From Craspedostauros australis (Eukaryota; Bacillariophyta; Bacillariophyceae; Mastogloiales; Achnanthaceae), in the NCBI GenBank assembly GCA_026770025.1, contig JAMXDE010000049.1, positions 248,001-312,000 of the forward strand: a stretch of DNA of 64,000 nucleotides, given 5' to 3'. A program made the translations under genes and the position numbers. The notes under the pieces were generated by a model. That model was not told the DNA's origin, did not search any database, and worked only from the letters and a program-made list of their open reading frames with translations. This document shows, piece after piece, positions 30,877-44,300 of the stretch; within the stretch, counting starts at the first letter, position 1, and each line of letters opens with the position of its first letter.

Positions 30877-32829
30877 CTTGTCGTTCAGTTCAACGAATAA
30901 TGGAGTGATGCAGTAACGCAGTAATGCAGTGGTCTACAACTATTGATGGGTATTGCCTTCGTGTGCTGTCCGCTTCTTCTGTAGCACGGCTATTGCTTGC
31001 GCTGGCACACACTCTCTGTCTGTGGAGAACAAAGCAGATGATTGCTCGAGATTCTTTCGGATCTTTCGCCTTCGTCTCAAATGTGTGTTGATTGTCGAGT
31101 GTCGTGCGTTGACTGCTGTGGAGTGTGTACCGCTTGGTGTGAACTCTTGGACATCGGCGGTTCCGTTCCGTTGGTCTCTGGATCGCAACTTGTTGATGCT
31201 GTTGCTCCCCTGTTGTTGGTGACATCCACGAAGACCGTGACGCTCTCTTCGCTTCATTCCCTTGCAGTCTCACCCGATCCATCAACTGCGTCCACCACCA
31301 ACCACAACCCTCCTCCGGGTTCTCACCAAGAAAGACAACACCCAACATCACTCGCACACAGGTTCTTCATCCACATCGACGGATCGGATCATTCTTCACT
31401 GTTGCCATTGGACGAGCCTCGCGAAAGATACGAAACGAACACTTTCAGACGGTTTTGAACCCAAAGATACGTTTCTTCGTACTGCTACGTACTGACGTCA
31501 GCACAGCCAACACGACGGCGAATTCGCCTCCCTTGGCATTTATGACACGTCTGTCCGTCGTCTTCTAATCGACCAATGCGATTATTCCAAAACAAAGTAC
31601 AGGTGGAACGAAACCAACAACGATCGTACGTATGTTGCACAGTCGTTACATGTGACACATTGTTTCTAAGGTCAAAGTAGTCAATCAACGACTCAATTCA
31701 AGACCCAGACGACAGAATCATATGGAGTTATGGCAATATAGTCAATACCAACGATTAATACGAATTGTTGAAGTGACTGGAAGTGGACCAAGGGATTATC
31801 AGATAGAACGGTCAACACAACACGCGTCCACTACATGACGTCATACTTGTTCCAAACATAGTCATGGGGTCGTGTTGTCATTCCGTGCGATTGCGCGGCC
31901 GCTGTTCGCGAAAATGTAATTTGGAGCGGCGGAATGATCAGGGGACCACATCCGCGTTCGCATCCACACCCACACTTCTGGACACCCTCCGCTCGCATTT
32001 CCCGATCATCCTTCCAAGGGAGACGAACCATGGTTCCTCAGAGCGGCGCTTTTGTTTCCAAGGCGGACATCATGGCGTCGGGGGATCTTTGCGAGCTACT
32101 CCTATTACGACTGCACCATTCGAGGACACAGACCTCACACCTCATCCACGTATGCGTAGCGCCGAAAGGGGCTCAGCATCCATCCCGAGTCTCCATTCAA
32201 GAACAACGAGCTATTCGTGACCTCCCACTGGATGCGGTTTGAAGCCAGTGCCAATACTCCACTCGACCCCTCCGTGATCCCATGGGGGTCGATTTCTGTT
32301 CCCCCTCAAACAAAGGCGCCATTCGGCGGTGTCTGGCGAGACCGGTAGCGCCAACACATTCGTTCCTTTGGTGCACACCGTGATGATGGCAACACTTCAT
32401 CATGGGAGAAAGCGAAAGAGGATGGGGGAGAGAAAGAACGAGCTACCTCGCGGGAGAAAATCAATGAAATAACTGGTCAGGGGATGAGCGTCCAGAGCCG
32501 AGGATTGGTTGTAGGCAATGCCTGCATCCTCTGACATTGCCTATGCCTGCGTTACCCAAAACAGGCCATGAGCGACTGAGGCACCAGCATTCGAACAGTC
32601 TGAGAAGCTCGTGCTCCCCCCAGCTGTGTTGGATCGTCATATGTTTGGACACACCATCAAGACCTCATCCCACCTCTGAACGCTCACATTTCTCAATCTC
32701 GATCTCATTCCAATCAGACCAGAAGAAGATTGCATACCCATCACACCACCAGCTTCGTTCTCAGACTCGCATCGACTTGAACAGCATCATCCATCAGAAC
32801 ACATCAAGTCCCATCTCGACTACCGCACC
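30877..32829. other. Intergenic region between divergent genes
   Basis: Lies between the minus-strand three-module gene and the plus-strand AAA-ATPase gene, so it should hold both promoters. No clear core promoter element, RNA gene or repeat was identified. Open frames here are short, overlapping and without domains. Confidence 0.5.
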
Positions 32830-35800
32830 ATGTTCAAACTCAGTAGCGCCAGCAAGCTGAACAGAACAAATGAGCACGCTGAATCGGCCCAATTCTCATC
32901 ATTCCGCGACTTTTCCGAAACGGCAACGCTCGTCTCCGAAAGCAACAATGACACCTCATCTAGCAGCAGCCAGAACTCCATCGCCCGGTTGGACTTCTCC
33001 AGGATCGGCTTGGTCGGCCGAGACCATGAGGCGCGGATCATGCAGCGCTCCATCGACCTCATCTTCAAGGAGCAGCGCCCGATGAAGCAAGGCCGACAAT
33101 GGAAAGACGGGGAGGAAGGCACAAGCTTCGTTCAAATGGAAGAGATGCAGCTGCCGCATGATGGCGGTGATGGCGATTCTTGTGATTATGATTGTGATCA
33201 TAGCACACAGACGGGAGGGTCGGAACTGAGCTCAATCACCTCGCATGAATCATCCACGCGACTCTTGGCGCTCATGTCCGGTCTCTCCGGCAGCGGCAAG
33301 TCTGCCCTCGCCATGAGCTTCAAGCAGCAATGCATTCAGAGATTCGGCTTCTTCGTAGCAGGAAAGTTTAATCTGCAGCAGATGGAGGAGCCGTACGCAG
33401 GCATCAAGGCGGCCATGGCAGACTTATGCCAGCAGATCCAGCGCCTTCCTCGCAACGACATCGTGGGGAGCGAACAGAATGATCCCAGACGGCTCTCCGT
33501 GCTGTCACGTGACCTCTCCGCCGCATTCGACGCATCCGAACTAAACACTCTGTTCCAGCTCATCCCTGATCTATCCCACATCACCCATCCCGCCCCAAGC
33601 TTCCAGTTGACAGATACCGACGATGACGCAAGTAGCAAGGATCTGTCAGTGCCAATCGCCCCCTCTGCTTCTACCTCCAACTCAACCTCCACCTCATCTG
33701 TGAATTCGACCAGCAGCATGGATCTGCAAGACAGCACCACATTCCAAAAGAATTCGAACCGCTTCAAGTTCGTCCTCGGTCGCTTCTTGCAAGTCATCTG
33801 CAACTTCTGCCCAATTGTGTTGGTGGTGGATGATCTGCAGTGGGCTGACAGAGCATCCGTGGATTTGCTGGAAACATGGATACTGGACAGCCGTAACACG
33901 TCGCTGATGATCGTCGGCTGCTATCGCTCGAATCTACTCGAGAGCAACCTCCACCTCAACACAACCATCGACAAGCTGAAGCAATCCAGACGCCAGCGAG
34001 TTATCCGCATCTTGAACATATCCGTTGGTGACTTGACGACTGGTGATGTCCAATCCATGTTGATGAAGCTGTTGGGCGTTTCCGAACCAACCGCATCCGT
34101 CCAGGAGCTCTCAAGCATCGTTCACAAGAAGACGGGTGGCAACGTGTTCTTCATTCGGCAGTTCCTCGAGTCGCTGGTTCAAGAGGATCTCCTCACGTTC
34201 AAGCAACGCATCCATTCTAGCGACAACGATTCCATCGACAATCACGCTGACGATGACCTTTCTGACCACGATGAACAAACCGCGAGGGATAGAGAATGGA
34301 CATGGGACAACCAACTCATCCAGCTCAACTCGGCAGCAACGACGAACATCGTCGAGCTCATGAAAGCGAAGCTCCAGAAGCTCTACGCGGCAAGCAACCA
34401 GCCCATACTCTCCATCGCAGCGTGTCTCGGGGCAACTTTCTCCGTGTCCACACTCAATGTGGCCATCCGGTCACTCACGATCCATTCCGACCACTCCAAG
34501 TTCTGCCGGAGGATCTTCAAGGAGTACTCAGGACGCGCAACCGAATCATCCATCCATGATGCGCTCTGTCTGTACGAGAAGGAAGGGCTGATCGAGATGC
34601 ACGCAAAGAGAAGCAAGCCAAAGGCAACGAGCAAACGGCAGCAGACAAGTCAGGCAGAGAAGGCGGATACGGCATCCAGCAATGCTAGTCATGGCGCCGC
34701 TCTCCATGCAACCAAACCATTGGGGAAATCCACAGGGAGCAGAAATGGTCACACCTGCACATTCGTCCATGACAAGGTGCAAGAGGCGGCTTTGTCGCTC
34801 GTATCCAAGGATCAGCTCTCTGAGCTCAAGTACCGCGTGGGGATCATCCTCCTCTCGACCCTGCCAGCCCACCAGCTGGAATCCAAGATCTTCTCCGTGG
34901 TGAACCTCATCAGAACAAGAATTGACCTTATTCCAGACCACACGAAGGGCGGTCAGCGCATGAAGATCGCCATGCTCAACCAACGAGCTGGCGTGCAAGC
35001 GGTGGCATGCTCGGCGTACCATCCTGCGCTCGCCTACTTCGACACGGCGATCTCGCTGCTCCCAGAAGATCACTGGACCTCGAACCTCCAGCAAAGCCTC
35101 TGTATCTACTCACCGGCGGCGGAATGTGCATACATGGTGCGCAACATGTAGCAAATGCACAAGTACTGCTCCATGATCATCCGATCCAACTGCTCGATAC
35201 TTGATAAGGTGCGCGCGTACCACATCATGATCGATGCATCCTTGGCGAAAGCTGGCGATGAGCGCGAAGGTGAGGCCAGGGAAGATGCCACGAGTATGGC
35301 AGCAACAGCAACATCATCGTCAGCATCGTCACCATCATCGTCATCGAATCCAAGCGACGGCACGATGATCCATGTTGGTGGAGAGAAGTACGTTTCCACA
35401 GAGAACACGGTCGAGCTGTGCCTCTTCGTGCTGGAGGAATTCGGATACAAGTTTCCAAAGGGATCAACACGGCGAACAATTGCAACAGCATGTGGTCTGC
35501 TTCGACTGAAAATCAACGCGAAGAAATGGACGGCGCAAACCTTCGCTAACTTGCCACGACTGGTGGATGAAACCGAAGTTGCCATCATGAAGACCCTCAA
35601 CAAGCTTGCAATGGTGACAGCGATCATGCTACCTGAGTTGCTTCCTCTCGTCATGTCGAAAACCATCGAGCGGACGATGAAGCATGGGCTCACTCCTTAC
35701 TCGCCTGCCGCATTTGCACTCCAAGGACTGGTTATCGGCTTCTTCCTCGGGGACACGAAGGCGGGCGTTGCTCTTGGCGAAACTGCCATCAGCCTCCTAC

Positions 35801-36825
35801 AACTCACTGGTAGCAAACAGGATGCAGGCCAAACGAAGCTCGTGATGTACGCATCAATTTGGCATTGGAGAAATCCTATCGAAGAAATTGAGCAGCCTCT
35901 CATCGAAGGGTACCAAGGAGGAATGGCAGCAGGGGAGGTTGATCCTGCGATGTGGTGCATTGTGAGCTACGTGGAAGCGTGCCTCGTTACCGGAAGACCG
36001 TTACCAGCCTTGGATGAAGAGCTCTCGACGCAATCGAAGGTGATGGAAGACTTCCGGCAGCATACACAAATCCGGTATACCAAGATCATTTGGCAGGCCA
36101 TCCAGAACTTGCGCGGGATGTCAGACCATTGCGTGAAGCTGGTTGGCGACGCTTTCAACGAAGAAACAGCCACAGCCAAGCAGGGCAGCGAGATAGAACG
36201 TGTCACACTGCAGGGTAGGGTGTACTACACTCTGTACAACGCTCCGATATTCGGGGAGTTCCAAATCGGAGCTGATATCATCGTCGATAAACTCCATGAT
36301 TGCGTGAAAGACGCGACGGGCGTAGCGTTGTATCCCATTCGGATCTTCTTTGGTGCATATTGTTGCTACATCACTCTCAGCCAGACACTCCACGGCAAAG
36401 GTGACAGCAACGGCAGCGGCAGCGGTACAAGCATAGGCAACAGAAAGCACAAAGCCAGCGCGTATCGCAAGACCGCCAAGGTCTGCAAGCAAATGCTGAA
36501 GAAATGGATTCAAGGCGGCAACCCGAATCTGACACACTGCCTTTCAATGTTGAATGCGGAAAAGTGTGTCCTGAAACGGAAGTACGACAACGCTGTGGGG
36601 CATTATCGTGCGGCCATCGACTTCACCCGCAAACGCGGCTTCATCCATATGGAAGGCTTGGCGACTGAACGACTTGCGTACTGTCTCCTGGTGCAGGGGG
36701 AACGGGAAGATGCATCTGCATTGCACGAGGCATCGATACGGCTATTCTCCGATTGGGGTGCGGACAAGAAGGTCGAAGTGATGGAATCGAGATGGCAACG
36801 TGCTATTGAGCGCGGCGGTCGGTGA
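32830..36825 (+). CDS. AAA (AAA_16-like) ATPase with TPR-like helical C-terminus; in-frame TAG at codon 774
   Basis: The N-terminal ~120 residues are Ser-rich and end in GLVGRDHE, the usual entry to an AAA_16 NTPase. The P-loop is GLSGSGKS at residues 151-158 (Lys157) and Walker B is VLVVDDLQWAD with D334/D335. After the ATPase comes an alpha-helical region of the TPR-like type found in large signalling ATPases (YHPALAYFDTAISLL; FALQGLVIGFFLGD). At 35149-35151 a TAG interrupts it, and the same frame continues at once (QMHKYCSMIIRSNCSILDKV) for 557 more codons to TGA at 36823, with the expected family pattern on both sides. The gene is therefore one unit of about 1,330 residues carrying a nonsense change, a sequence error or a read-through site (UAG-CAA). 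No kinase or cyclase domain follows. Related proteins act as STAND-type switches; the role here is unknown. Confidence 0.8.
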
Positions 36826-37765
36826 AGAGGTTCCAGCTGATGAGATTGGACAGAGGGAAGGCAGTCGATGCAGCGACATACCACTATCATGCCGTGTAGT
36901 TGTATTAGCCCTATTCGTGCTTTAGGCACATGCTGTGGATCCATGTCAAAGTATCATACGATCGATTGCAGCACCGATTGGCTCTTCTTGCGTCTTCTGA
37001 CGCTGTCGTGGCTTGCAGCCTCTTGGTGTGCTTGGACCGAAATAGGGTTCTCGGTGTCTATTCAGACCTGCAGCAAGCACTTTCTACATTTTGCTTCATC
37101 CTTTCACAGAATCCAAGAGGTCGAAGTGTCTGAGTCGTGCATGGGTGTTCTTGGAACAAGCATGATTTCCTCGTCGATTGTCCACACGAAACATGATGGC
37201 AAGGCAAGCGCCTCCTTGTTGTTGTGGTTATTTGGTACGATCGAAAGTGTTCAAACCCTCTGCTTTGAAGTGCTCACAAGGTCAGAGAAAGGGATTGGAC
37301 ATCAACGAATGCGCTGGACTCTGCTCATCCTTTGCATCCATCGTACTTGCAATACCCTCGGGAGAGATCTTTCCACATTTTCGCTGGATCGAGCTCCTGA
37401 ATTTCTGGGAAGAGAGCAGACAAACAGGCTTGAAGCGAACATCGACGTCATTTCACTATTCATGGCTGGCAGTTCCTCGCCAATACTGGTCCAGTTTTCT
37501 CCATGGCACTCTCCCAGCAGTCTCCAATTATTCTATTCTATAATACAATACTTTGCTGTACTATACGTACTCGCACATCCCATCGCGGCTCATCCTGCGC
37601 GTCCAGAAACCGTGGCACTCTCTCCTGAGAGAAAGGAGATACATGCGAGACAGCGATCGTCTTCTCGACGGATTCCCGGAGCATTCAAACGAAGGGCGCA
37701 TGCATATCCTCTCTGGTGGCAAGCCTGCGGTCCCTTCTCTGGACGCGCGACCCACAACCACCAAG
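36826..37765. other. Spacer between ATPase gene and DUF6824 gene 1
   Basis: A 308-codon open frame (36868-37794) spans it but has no domain, is rich in Cys/Ser/Leu and overlaps the start of the next gene in another frame, so it is rejected as a gene. An AT-rich tract at about 37531-37565 (tattctataatacaatac) lies about 200 bp before the next start and may belong to its promoter. Confidence 0.45.
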
Positions 37766-38360
37766 ATGAAGTTCTTCGACTTGATCAGCGCTGAGCAGAT
37801 TGCGCTCACCTTCGATGACGATGAGCGTTGGTCTCTGCTCGAGGAAGATGAGACCGACAAGTTGCTGGACACCAACAGCAGCTACGGCATCGATGACGCC
37901 CATCTGCAGGATGGGGACGCAACTTCGCGTGAGCAAGCAAACGTGCATTCACTGCTGGTACGAGCAGAACAAACACAAGCACAGCGCAGTGCCAAGCGTT
38001 CGTCGGACGGGAACGGCAAGACTCCAACATCAAATCACGGCGCCGCTCTGCCTCCATCCAAGAGAGTACTAGCGGAACCGCCAAACGAAGCCTGGATGGA
38101 TGCGGAGGAAATCCAAGCACGGGAAATGACGGAGTTATCGTTGAAAGAAAGATCCGACGTGTACGAAGACATCCATGGGGTTCGGCAGCCGGTTGAAGAA
38201 ACAGAGGCGTTACGACAGAAGCGTTTGCAGCAGTTGGAAATCGAATTGACTGTCGGTCTCTACGATAGCAAGCGCAAGTACCGATTGCCGATCGAAGACA
38301 AGTCCATGAGAGATACTTACGTGATGGTATCGTTCTTGTCACCGCGCATTACGTCCGATA
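37766..38360 (+). pseudogene. CRAL-TRIO/DUF6824 gene 1, 5' half, cut by a LINE
   Basis: ATG at 37766 (MKFFDLISAEQIAL) opens a frame with the family hallmarks: an acidic start with TDKLLDTNSSYGIDDA, also in paralogue 3; a linker; then REMTELSLKERSDVYEDIHG and ELTVGLYDSKRKY. It stops being family-like after SPRITSD (residue 198), where the LINE 3' tail begins. The interrupted frame reads Asn codons from the (ATA)n tract and then unrelated LINE 3' sequence. Before insertion the coding length would have been 535 residues (595 bp here plus 1,013 bp at 46450-47462). Confidence 0.9.
38343..38360 (+). repeat. 18-bp LINE target-site duplication, left copy
   Basis: cgcgcattacgtccgata here and at 46432-46449. 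The duplication lies in the exon codons for PRITSD. The last three bases could also belong to the (ATA)n tail. Confidence 0.9.
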
Positions 38361-41300
38361 ATAATAATAATAATAATAACTCACTGAATATCCCCTGCGC
38401 ACAGGGTTGCCTCGAAGGCTTTAGAGTCGACCGCATACAACGAGCCAAAGGCCGATTGCGCTGGAACGACTGCACTGGGTCTCTCACTACCTAGTCTACC
38501 ATGGTTTGCCAGCTCCATGGGCCATCTAACATACCGCACTGGGCATCCGGCTTGCGCCCGCCATGCTCTTCACTTGCTCATGTACCGATCCGTCCTCCAC
38601 GTCGTCGCTTTCTTGCCCTTCCGTCACCTGAAGCCGCAGCAAACCGTCGCTTGCTCCTGCTCCGCCCTCGCCGTTGCCGTCTCGCGTCGTTCGCAAGTCC
38701 TTGGCTCTCTCCGCGTGCCTCGCTTTCCACTGCACTCCTCCGCTCGCTGGCTGCTCTGGCCGCACTCCGCGCTGCCTGCACATGCCGCACCCATCGGCGC
38801 TGGTCGTCCACGGGCCACCTTGCGAGTTCGTTCCGTGTAACATTCGCTAGCAGCCCACGATCCGCTGCCATAATGCCTGCATCCCCCATCTCCCACTGCT
38901 GATTCACCATCCTGCACACTGCTACCATCGCAGCTGCTTCGCGCTTGCGCCCTTCCCGGTCATGCAGCACCCTGTTTCGCGCCTCCCAGGCTTTCCATCG
39001 CACGTCCCACAGTCCTGCGACTGCCGCTCCCATCCAGTTTGACGGCTTCATGGGCCGCTCCTCGATCTCCATTCGAGCTGACTGAACCTGTCGCCACCTC
39101 TTGGACCACCGCCCTCTTGTCATCATCCCCCACCCGATCGCCTGCTGATCGTTAACGGCATCTTGGACCACTCGCTGTGCTCTTGGCTCCGGCTCCTCCT
39201 TATTGCACCAGCTCCTGATTTGGCGCACCATTTCGCTCACCATGCCCACATCTCCTCCGGCCTGCAGCATGTCATCCTTCCATTTGGAAAGCGCAGCTTC
39301 CCTCACTGCCATTGCTGCGGGGTGTCGGCACTGCAATATATGCTCCGTCGTCTCTTCTTCGTCGCGACAAATCGGGCACTCGCTGCTCGCCCAAAACCCC
39401 CACTTCGCCATATTACGCCCCACTGGCCCGAACCCCGCGGCATGCTTCACCACCCATCGTTTTCGTGCACTGCCTAATCGCCCCATAGCTGCCTGAACCG
39501 ACTCCACGTCGATGCGCTCGATCACCTCCGCCGACATCTTCTTGGTTTTGCGCTGCCACGCCCACGCCTTTGCACTCTGGACATGGCGCCGAAGTTCAGC
39601 CTTCACACCTCGACACACTTTACATGACCGAAGCCACACCGACCACTCATCATCTCTCCACTCGCCGTCTGTGCTACTCTTGTGGCTTTTCTGCTCCACT
39701 CCAGCCAGGCGATCCACGTCATCATTCCAGTAAGTAAACTCGTCTCTCGCGACGCCACGATCGCGCTCCAGCTGGTGACCATACACATGTCGATACTCAA
39801 GTTTTGCTGGTATCGTCCTTGTCACCTGTCGTATCGCCCTCAAGAGGTCGAAGTGCTGGACTCCTATGTGTACATCGCGATCGTATTCCACGGCATGGAT
39901 GCCGGCCATGCGGTTGTCGCAGGCGACCACAACTGTCGCCGCAGAAGCACCGCTCTCTGTGCCGGATTCCCGAAGCATTCTGTCAGCCACCACCAGGGCT
40001 TGGTATATGCCACCTAGCTCTGCTCGGTACGCGCTCTGTATTGCTTGTCTTCCTTGCACCGGCCCCGCCATCTGTAGACATCCATCACGTTGCCCTCGCA
40101 CGTTCAACGAGAAAGCCGCCGTGCTCCTGCCGTCCTTAAACGACCCATCGGTGCTGATAACAGCTCTACCTTCTCGTGCTGCCTGGACCCACTTCTCTGC
40201 GGCTTCCCCGAATTCTGACCTCACGGCCCCGCTCGGTTGTCTCCACCATCTGCCCACTCCCACCACGTATACCTGTTCATCCTGTTGTCGGAGCCATACT
40301 TGGCGTCCCTGCGTTGCCGCCAGCTCTGTGGGTTGCCCTTGACGCCGGAATCCCTGTAGTCCTGGGTCGTCGCCAGCTCGTGCTGCCCACTTCTGCCAGC
40401 GGCCCCCGCTCTCTCTGGTCCACACTGCGCTTGCGCTCACCTCCCACAGAGCTTCCGGTGGCGCCACCATTCGGCCGTCTGTCGAGAGCTGTCCTCGAAC
40501 TCTGCGTATCGCTCGCCCCCACAACCTCCAGTCTTGGTCCGGTATTGGTCCTTGCCGCGGCCAAGCTATGCTAGCTCGTCCTCGCCATCGGCCGCGCGCC
40601 GTCTCTGGAGGGAGCTCTGCTTCCGCGCACGCCACGTCTCCGGTCGTCATCACCTGCATTTTTACCCTGCATCGATTCAGACGCTCCAGTTGCGCTCTTG
40701 TGTACCCTGCTCCGCGCAGTGCCGGCATCAGCCATTCCTCCTTCTCCCACGCTCGAATGGTAGTTGGCGTCCTCTCCCGCAAGTCGATGCCGTACTCTTG
40801 GACCTCTCTCCACACTGTTTTGATCCAACAGTCCGTCGCCAGAAACGACCATGCCTTGTAGCTCGTATTGAAGAGAGCATCGCCGATGCCGATCTCCGTT
40901 TTCATCGCTTCGATCGTCCCTCGAATAAGTTTGCCTGTAACCGTGCTCCTTTCGCCATGCTCCAGCACCATGCATACATGCTCCACGACCTGCGTCGTGT
41001 GCAACTCATGCACATTGGCCCCGAGCAACGCACTTGGCGCGTGGATCATAGCCCTCGGGAAGCCTTTGTTGTAGCCGAGCTTGGACATCGTCGCCGCCCA
41101 CACGGGCTTCATTGTCTGCCTCGCTTCAGCTTCGCTAAGTTGCGCCACCGGCAGAACGTACTCCAGCTTCTTCAGCAGTATGCTCCGAATCGCCGCGTCT
41201 GCGTCCTGTTTCCTTACTCGCTTCGTTCTGACCTTCTCTGCCCAATTCTTGGCTTTGTCTTGTATAGCTTCGACGATAGCTGCGCCGTTTCCATCTGGTG

Positions 41301-44300
41301 CCAGTCGCACTCCAAGAGTCTCGAATGCTTGGTGCCGAGCACTTTTTGGCATCTTCTGTCGGTCTCTATTGCTGCCTGCCATCCAGATCTCGTACGGCGT
41401 CTCCTCCTCATTCGCGTACCGCCACGTGCCATCCTCTCGCCACTTGAAGTCGATCGGCCACCACATGCTCTTCTCTACCACCAATGCTCCTCCCGTCGCC
41501 CTCACTAGCGCTTCCCACATATCCACGCTACTCTGCATTCTCTTTACGGCTTCTTTGATACCCTCGGTCCTCCTCGCGTTCACCACTAAGTCCGTATCGT
41601 CGACAAACGCATAACCCACCATCTTCACTTTCTCCCCGCTTATCGCCGACCTGAACTCTGCTGTGTGGTTCTCCTCCTTCATCACTTCGAGCATTGGTGA
41701 CGATATCACCGCCCAAATCACCGGCCCTGCTCCATTGCCTTGGTAGATCCCTTGCATTGGTGCTATGCCTGGCTGATTCCGCAGTGTGTCCCTGGAGTCT
41801 CCGTACGTCGTTCGTATGTGGTGTTCCAAGCTCTGTAGTGTTCGGAACATGCTCACCACCTCCGTGACTGCTACTCCTTGTCGCTGCAGGCATATCGATG
41901 CTATCGAATGCACAATCCTGTCGTAACAACTCTTCAAGTCGTTGGAGCAAAGGACCCCTGGTACTCGAGTCTGTCGGAGCCAATCAAATGTCAATTGCTT
42001 GTTAAGCGCATGGTCGATGGCCCGGTGTCCTTTGCGGCTCCCGTACTGTTCTTCCGCGAATCCTTCTTGCGCTTCCGCTTGTTGTGCCGCCTTCCTGCCC
42101 ACCGCTTTATTCGCAAAATTGAAATCTGCTTCGAACAGGACGATCGTGCGGAGTTTATCGACGCGGTAGCTGTTTGCTTTCTTCATCAACTCCACGTCGA
42201 CCCCGTACTTCCACCGTTCATACGAGTATCCCGACTTCATAGCTATCGACGTCATGCTCGCTTCGAACTCTGAATTCGCTTGGTGCATTGCTGTTGCTTT
42301 GAAGTGGCCGAAGTGGAGCCCGGATGGACCGGCCGAGGTATCTTCCTTGCATTTTCGCCACCCCGATTGGTACTCATCGGTTGTCATTCCTGCCTGTATC
42401 GTTTTATGGCTCTTCGACTTCAGCCCTCCGATGAGCCTCCGAGCACCTTCCTCGATCCATGCCGGCACGTGATATCTGCCTTGTAGCGTTTGTTTGGCAG
42501 CCTCTGACACTCCCAGGTACCCATATTCCTGTGCTAGAAACCCCTGCATGAACGGTGTCCGCTCTGTCTGTCGGAATCTTCTTCGGTTCTCCTCCATACA
42601 GCCTCTCTCAATGTCTTCTCTTCTTGTGCACTCCTTCCATTCCCCGTTACGATCTGGCGCTATCACCATCGATATACCTCCCGCTCCGTTGGCCCCTGTT
42701 GTTCGTCGTATTCTCGCATACATCTGCTTGACTTGTTCCCGTCGTCGCATCTGTAAGAGCTGACTCGACGTCCTCCTCCCCATCCCTGTCTGTCTTCGTT
42801 GTCTTCGCCCTAGCTTACAGTTCCCTTGCTGCTTGTTTTCCGCTTCGTCTTTGGCTGCTTCTTCTCTTGCTCTTGTTGCTGCCACCCTTTCTATCCAGTT
42901 CGCTCTCGCGTCCGTTGCTTTGCGTCGAAACCTTTTCAACGCTTGGAATGCCTCCTCCTGTTCTTTTGCTACCTCTTTGTGCCTCATCCGGCTAATCTCT
43001 GATACCTTCCTTGCTTCGCCTGCTCTTTTTGCTAGCCGTTGTACGAGTCTCGATGACACTTTCCTCCCAGCTGCCCGCCTCGCCACATTGTTCCAGAGCC
43101 CTATCCGTGCTTCGATGGCTTTGTACTCCCTTGAATACGGGATCCCTCCCATGCGCAGCTTCCGGCATTGCTTGTCCGCCTTCCATATGCCTTCCACTCT
43201 TATTGCGTCCAACCTTTCGGCCTCTCGCTCCATCTGAGCATTCCACTCACTTTCTGCCTTCCGTTCCAACCGTATCGCTCGATTCCTTGCATTGTGTTGT
43301 CGTAGGTGCTGCTCGTAGCTATCGTTGAATTTTTTCACAATTCGGGGGTCTTCAGTTTTCACTCTTCTTGCGACTGATCGGCGCAGAGGTGGCATACGCT
43401 GGCCCAGGACCTCTTGCATGTTGACTTCGAGCCATATGCATCTGTGATCCGCACTGCGCTCCTGTATCCCTTCATCCCATCTTGTCATCCCGGCCCTTGC
43501 CACTGTGATTGATTCGGTTGTAAATATGGCGTCGATTGGCGTCTTTCCCCATCGTTGTGTGGCGGTGCGTGCCGCGGCGCTGTTTCTCGTCATCATTGCG
43601 TTCACCAACCCTGCTTCGCTTGCGAATGCTTGCATTGCTCTTGTGCCTGTATCTTCGTTGCAATCCATCATAAGTATCACATGCTCGCCTTCTCTTTTCC
43701 AGCTCGCTACTGCTTTGCCGAGGTCCGCCAGCATTCGCGCTCTCGGTTCTACGTCCTCACACTTTTCGTTGTAATACCGACGGTGCTGTGCGTACGTATT
43801 GAGCACTCCGCGCGTGCGGGGTCGACATGGTCGATAGGCTGTCACAACCCGCAACCTTTGTTGATTGGCCCCACGATAGAGCTGCCATGCCCACCTCCCG
43901 AGTTTGGTTGGGTCTACTCCATCTTTTACCATCCTCACTGCTGCTTGGTGCCTGCTAATCATTGCAGTGCCTCCCCATTGCTTCCTGTTGTTTATGTCTT
44001 CGTTGCTGTTGTTGCTCGTCGTTGTTTGCGTGGTACCCGTCGGCCACCACTCTTTCACTCTATTTTTGAGTGTTGCTTCCTCCTCTACTCCTCTCCAGTC
44101 GACGTTGACTTCTGTTATTCCGAACACGTCGAATTCTCCCTCGTTCATCCATTGTTTGAGGCTCTCATCCACATTTCCTGAATGCCTCTTCAGCCCTCCG
44201 AAATTCTGCATTCCAATCCTCATTCGTCCCTCCTGTTTCCGTAGCAATACGTCGCCTACGTGTGCTTCTTGTCCTCCTCTTCCGTCTTCTGCCTGGTGCG

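Noticed and set aside
28101-30916. Long plus-strand frames opposite the three-module gene
   Set aside because: They are mirror images of a GC-rich Ala/Glu/Lys coding strand. The minus strand has a presequence, repeated modules and consistent splice sites.
36868-37794. 308-codon open frame upstream of DUF6824 gene 1
   Set aside because: No domain, composition unlike neighbouring proteins, and it overlaps the real start of the next gene in another frame.
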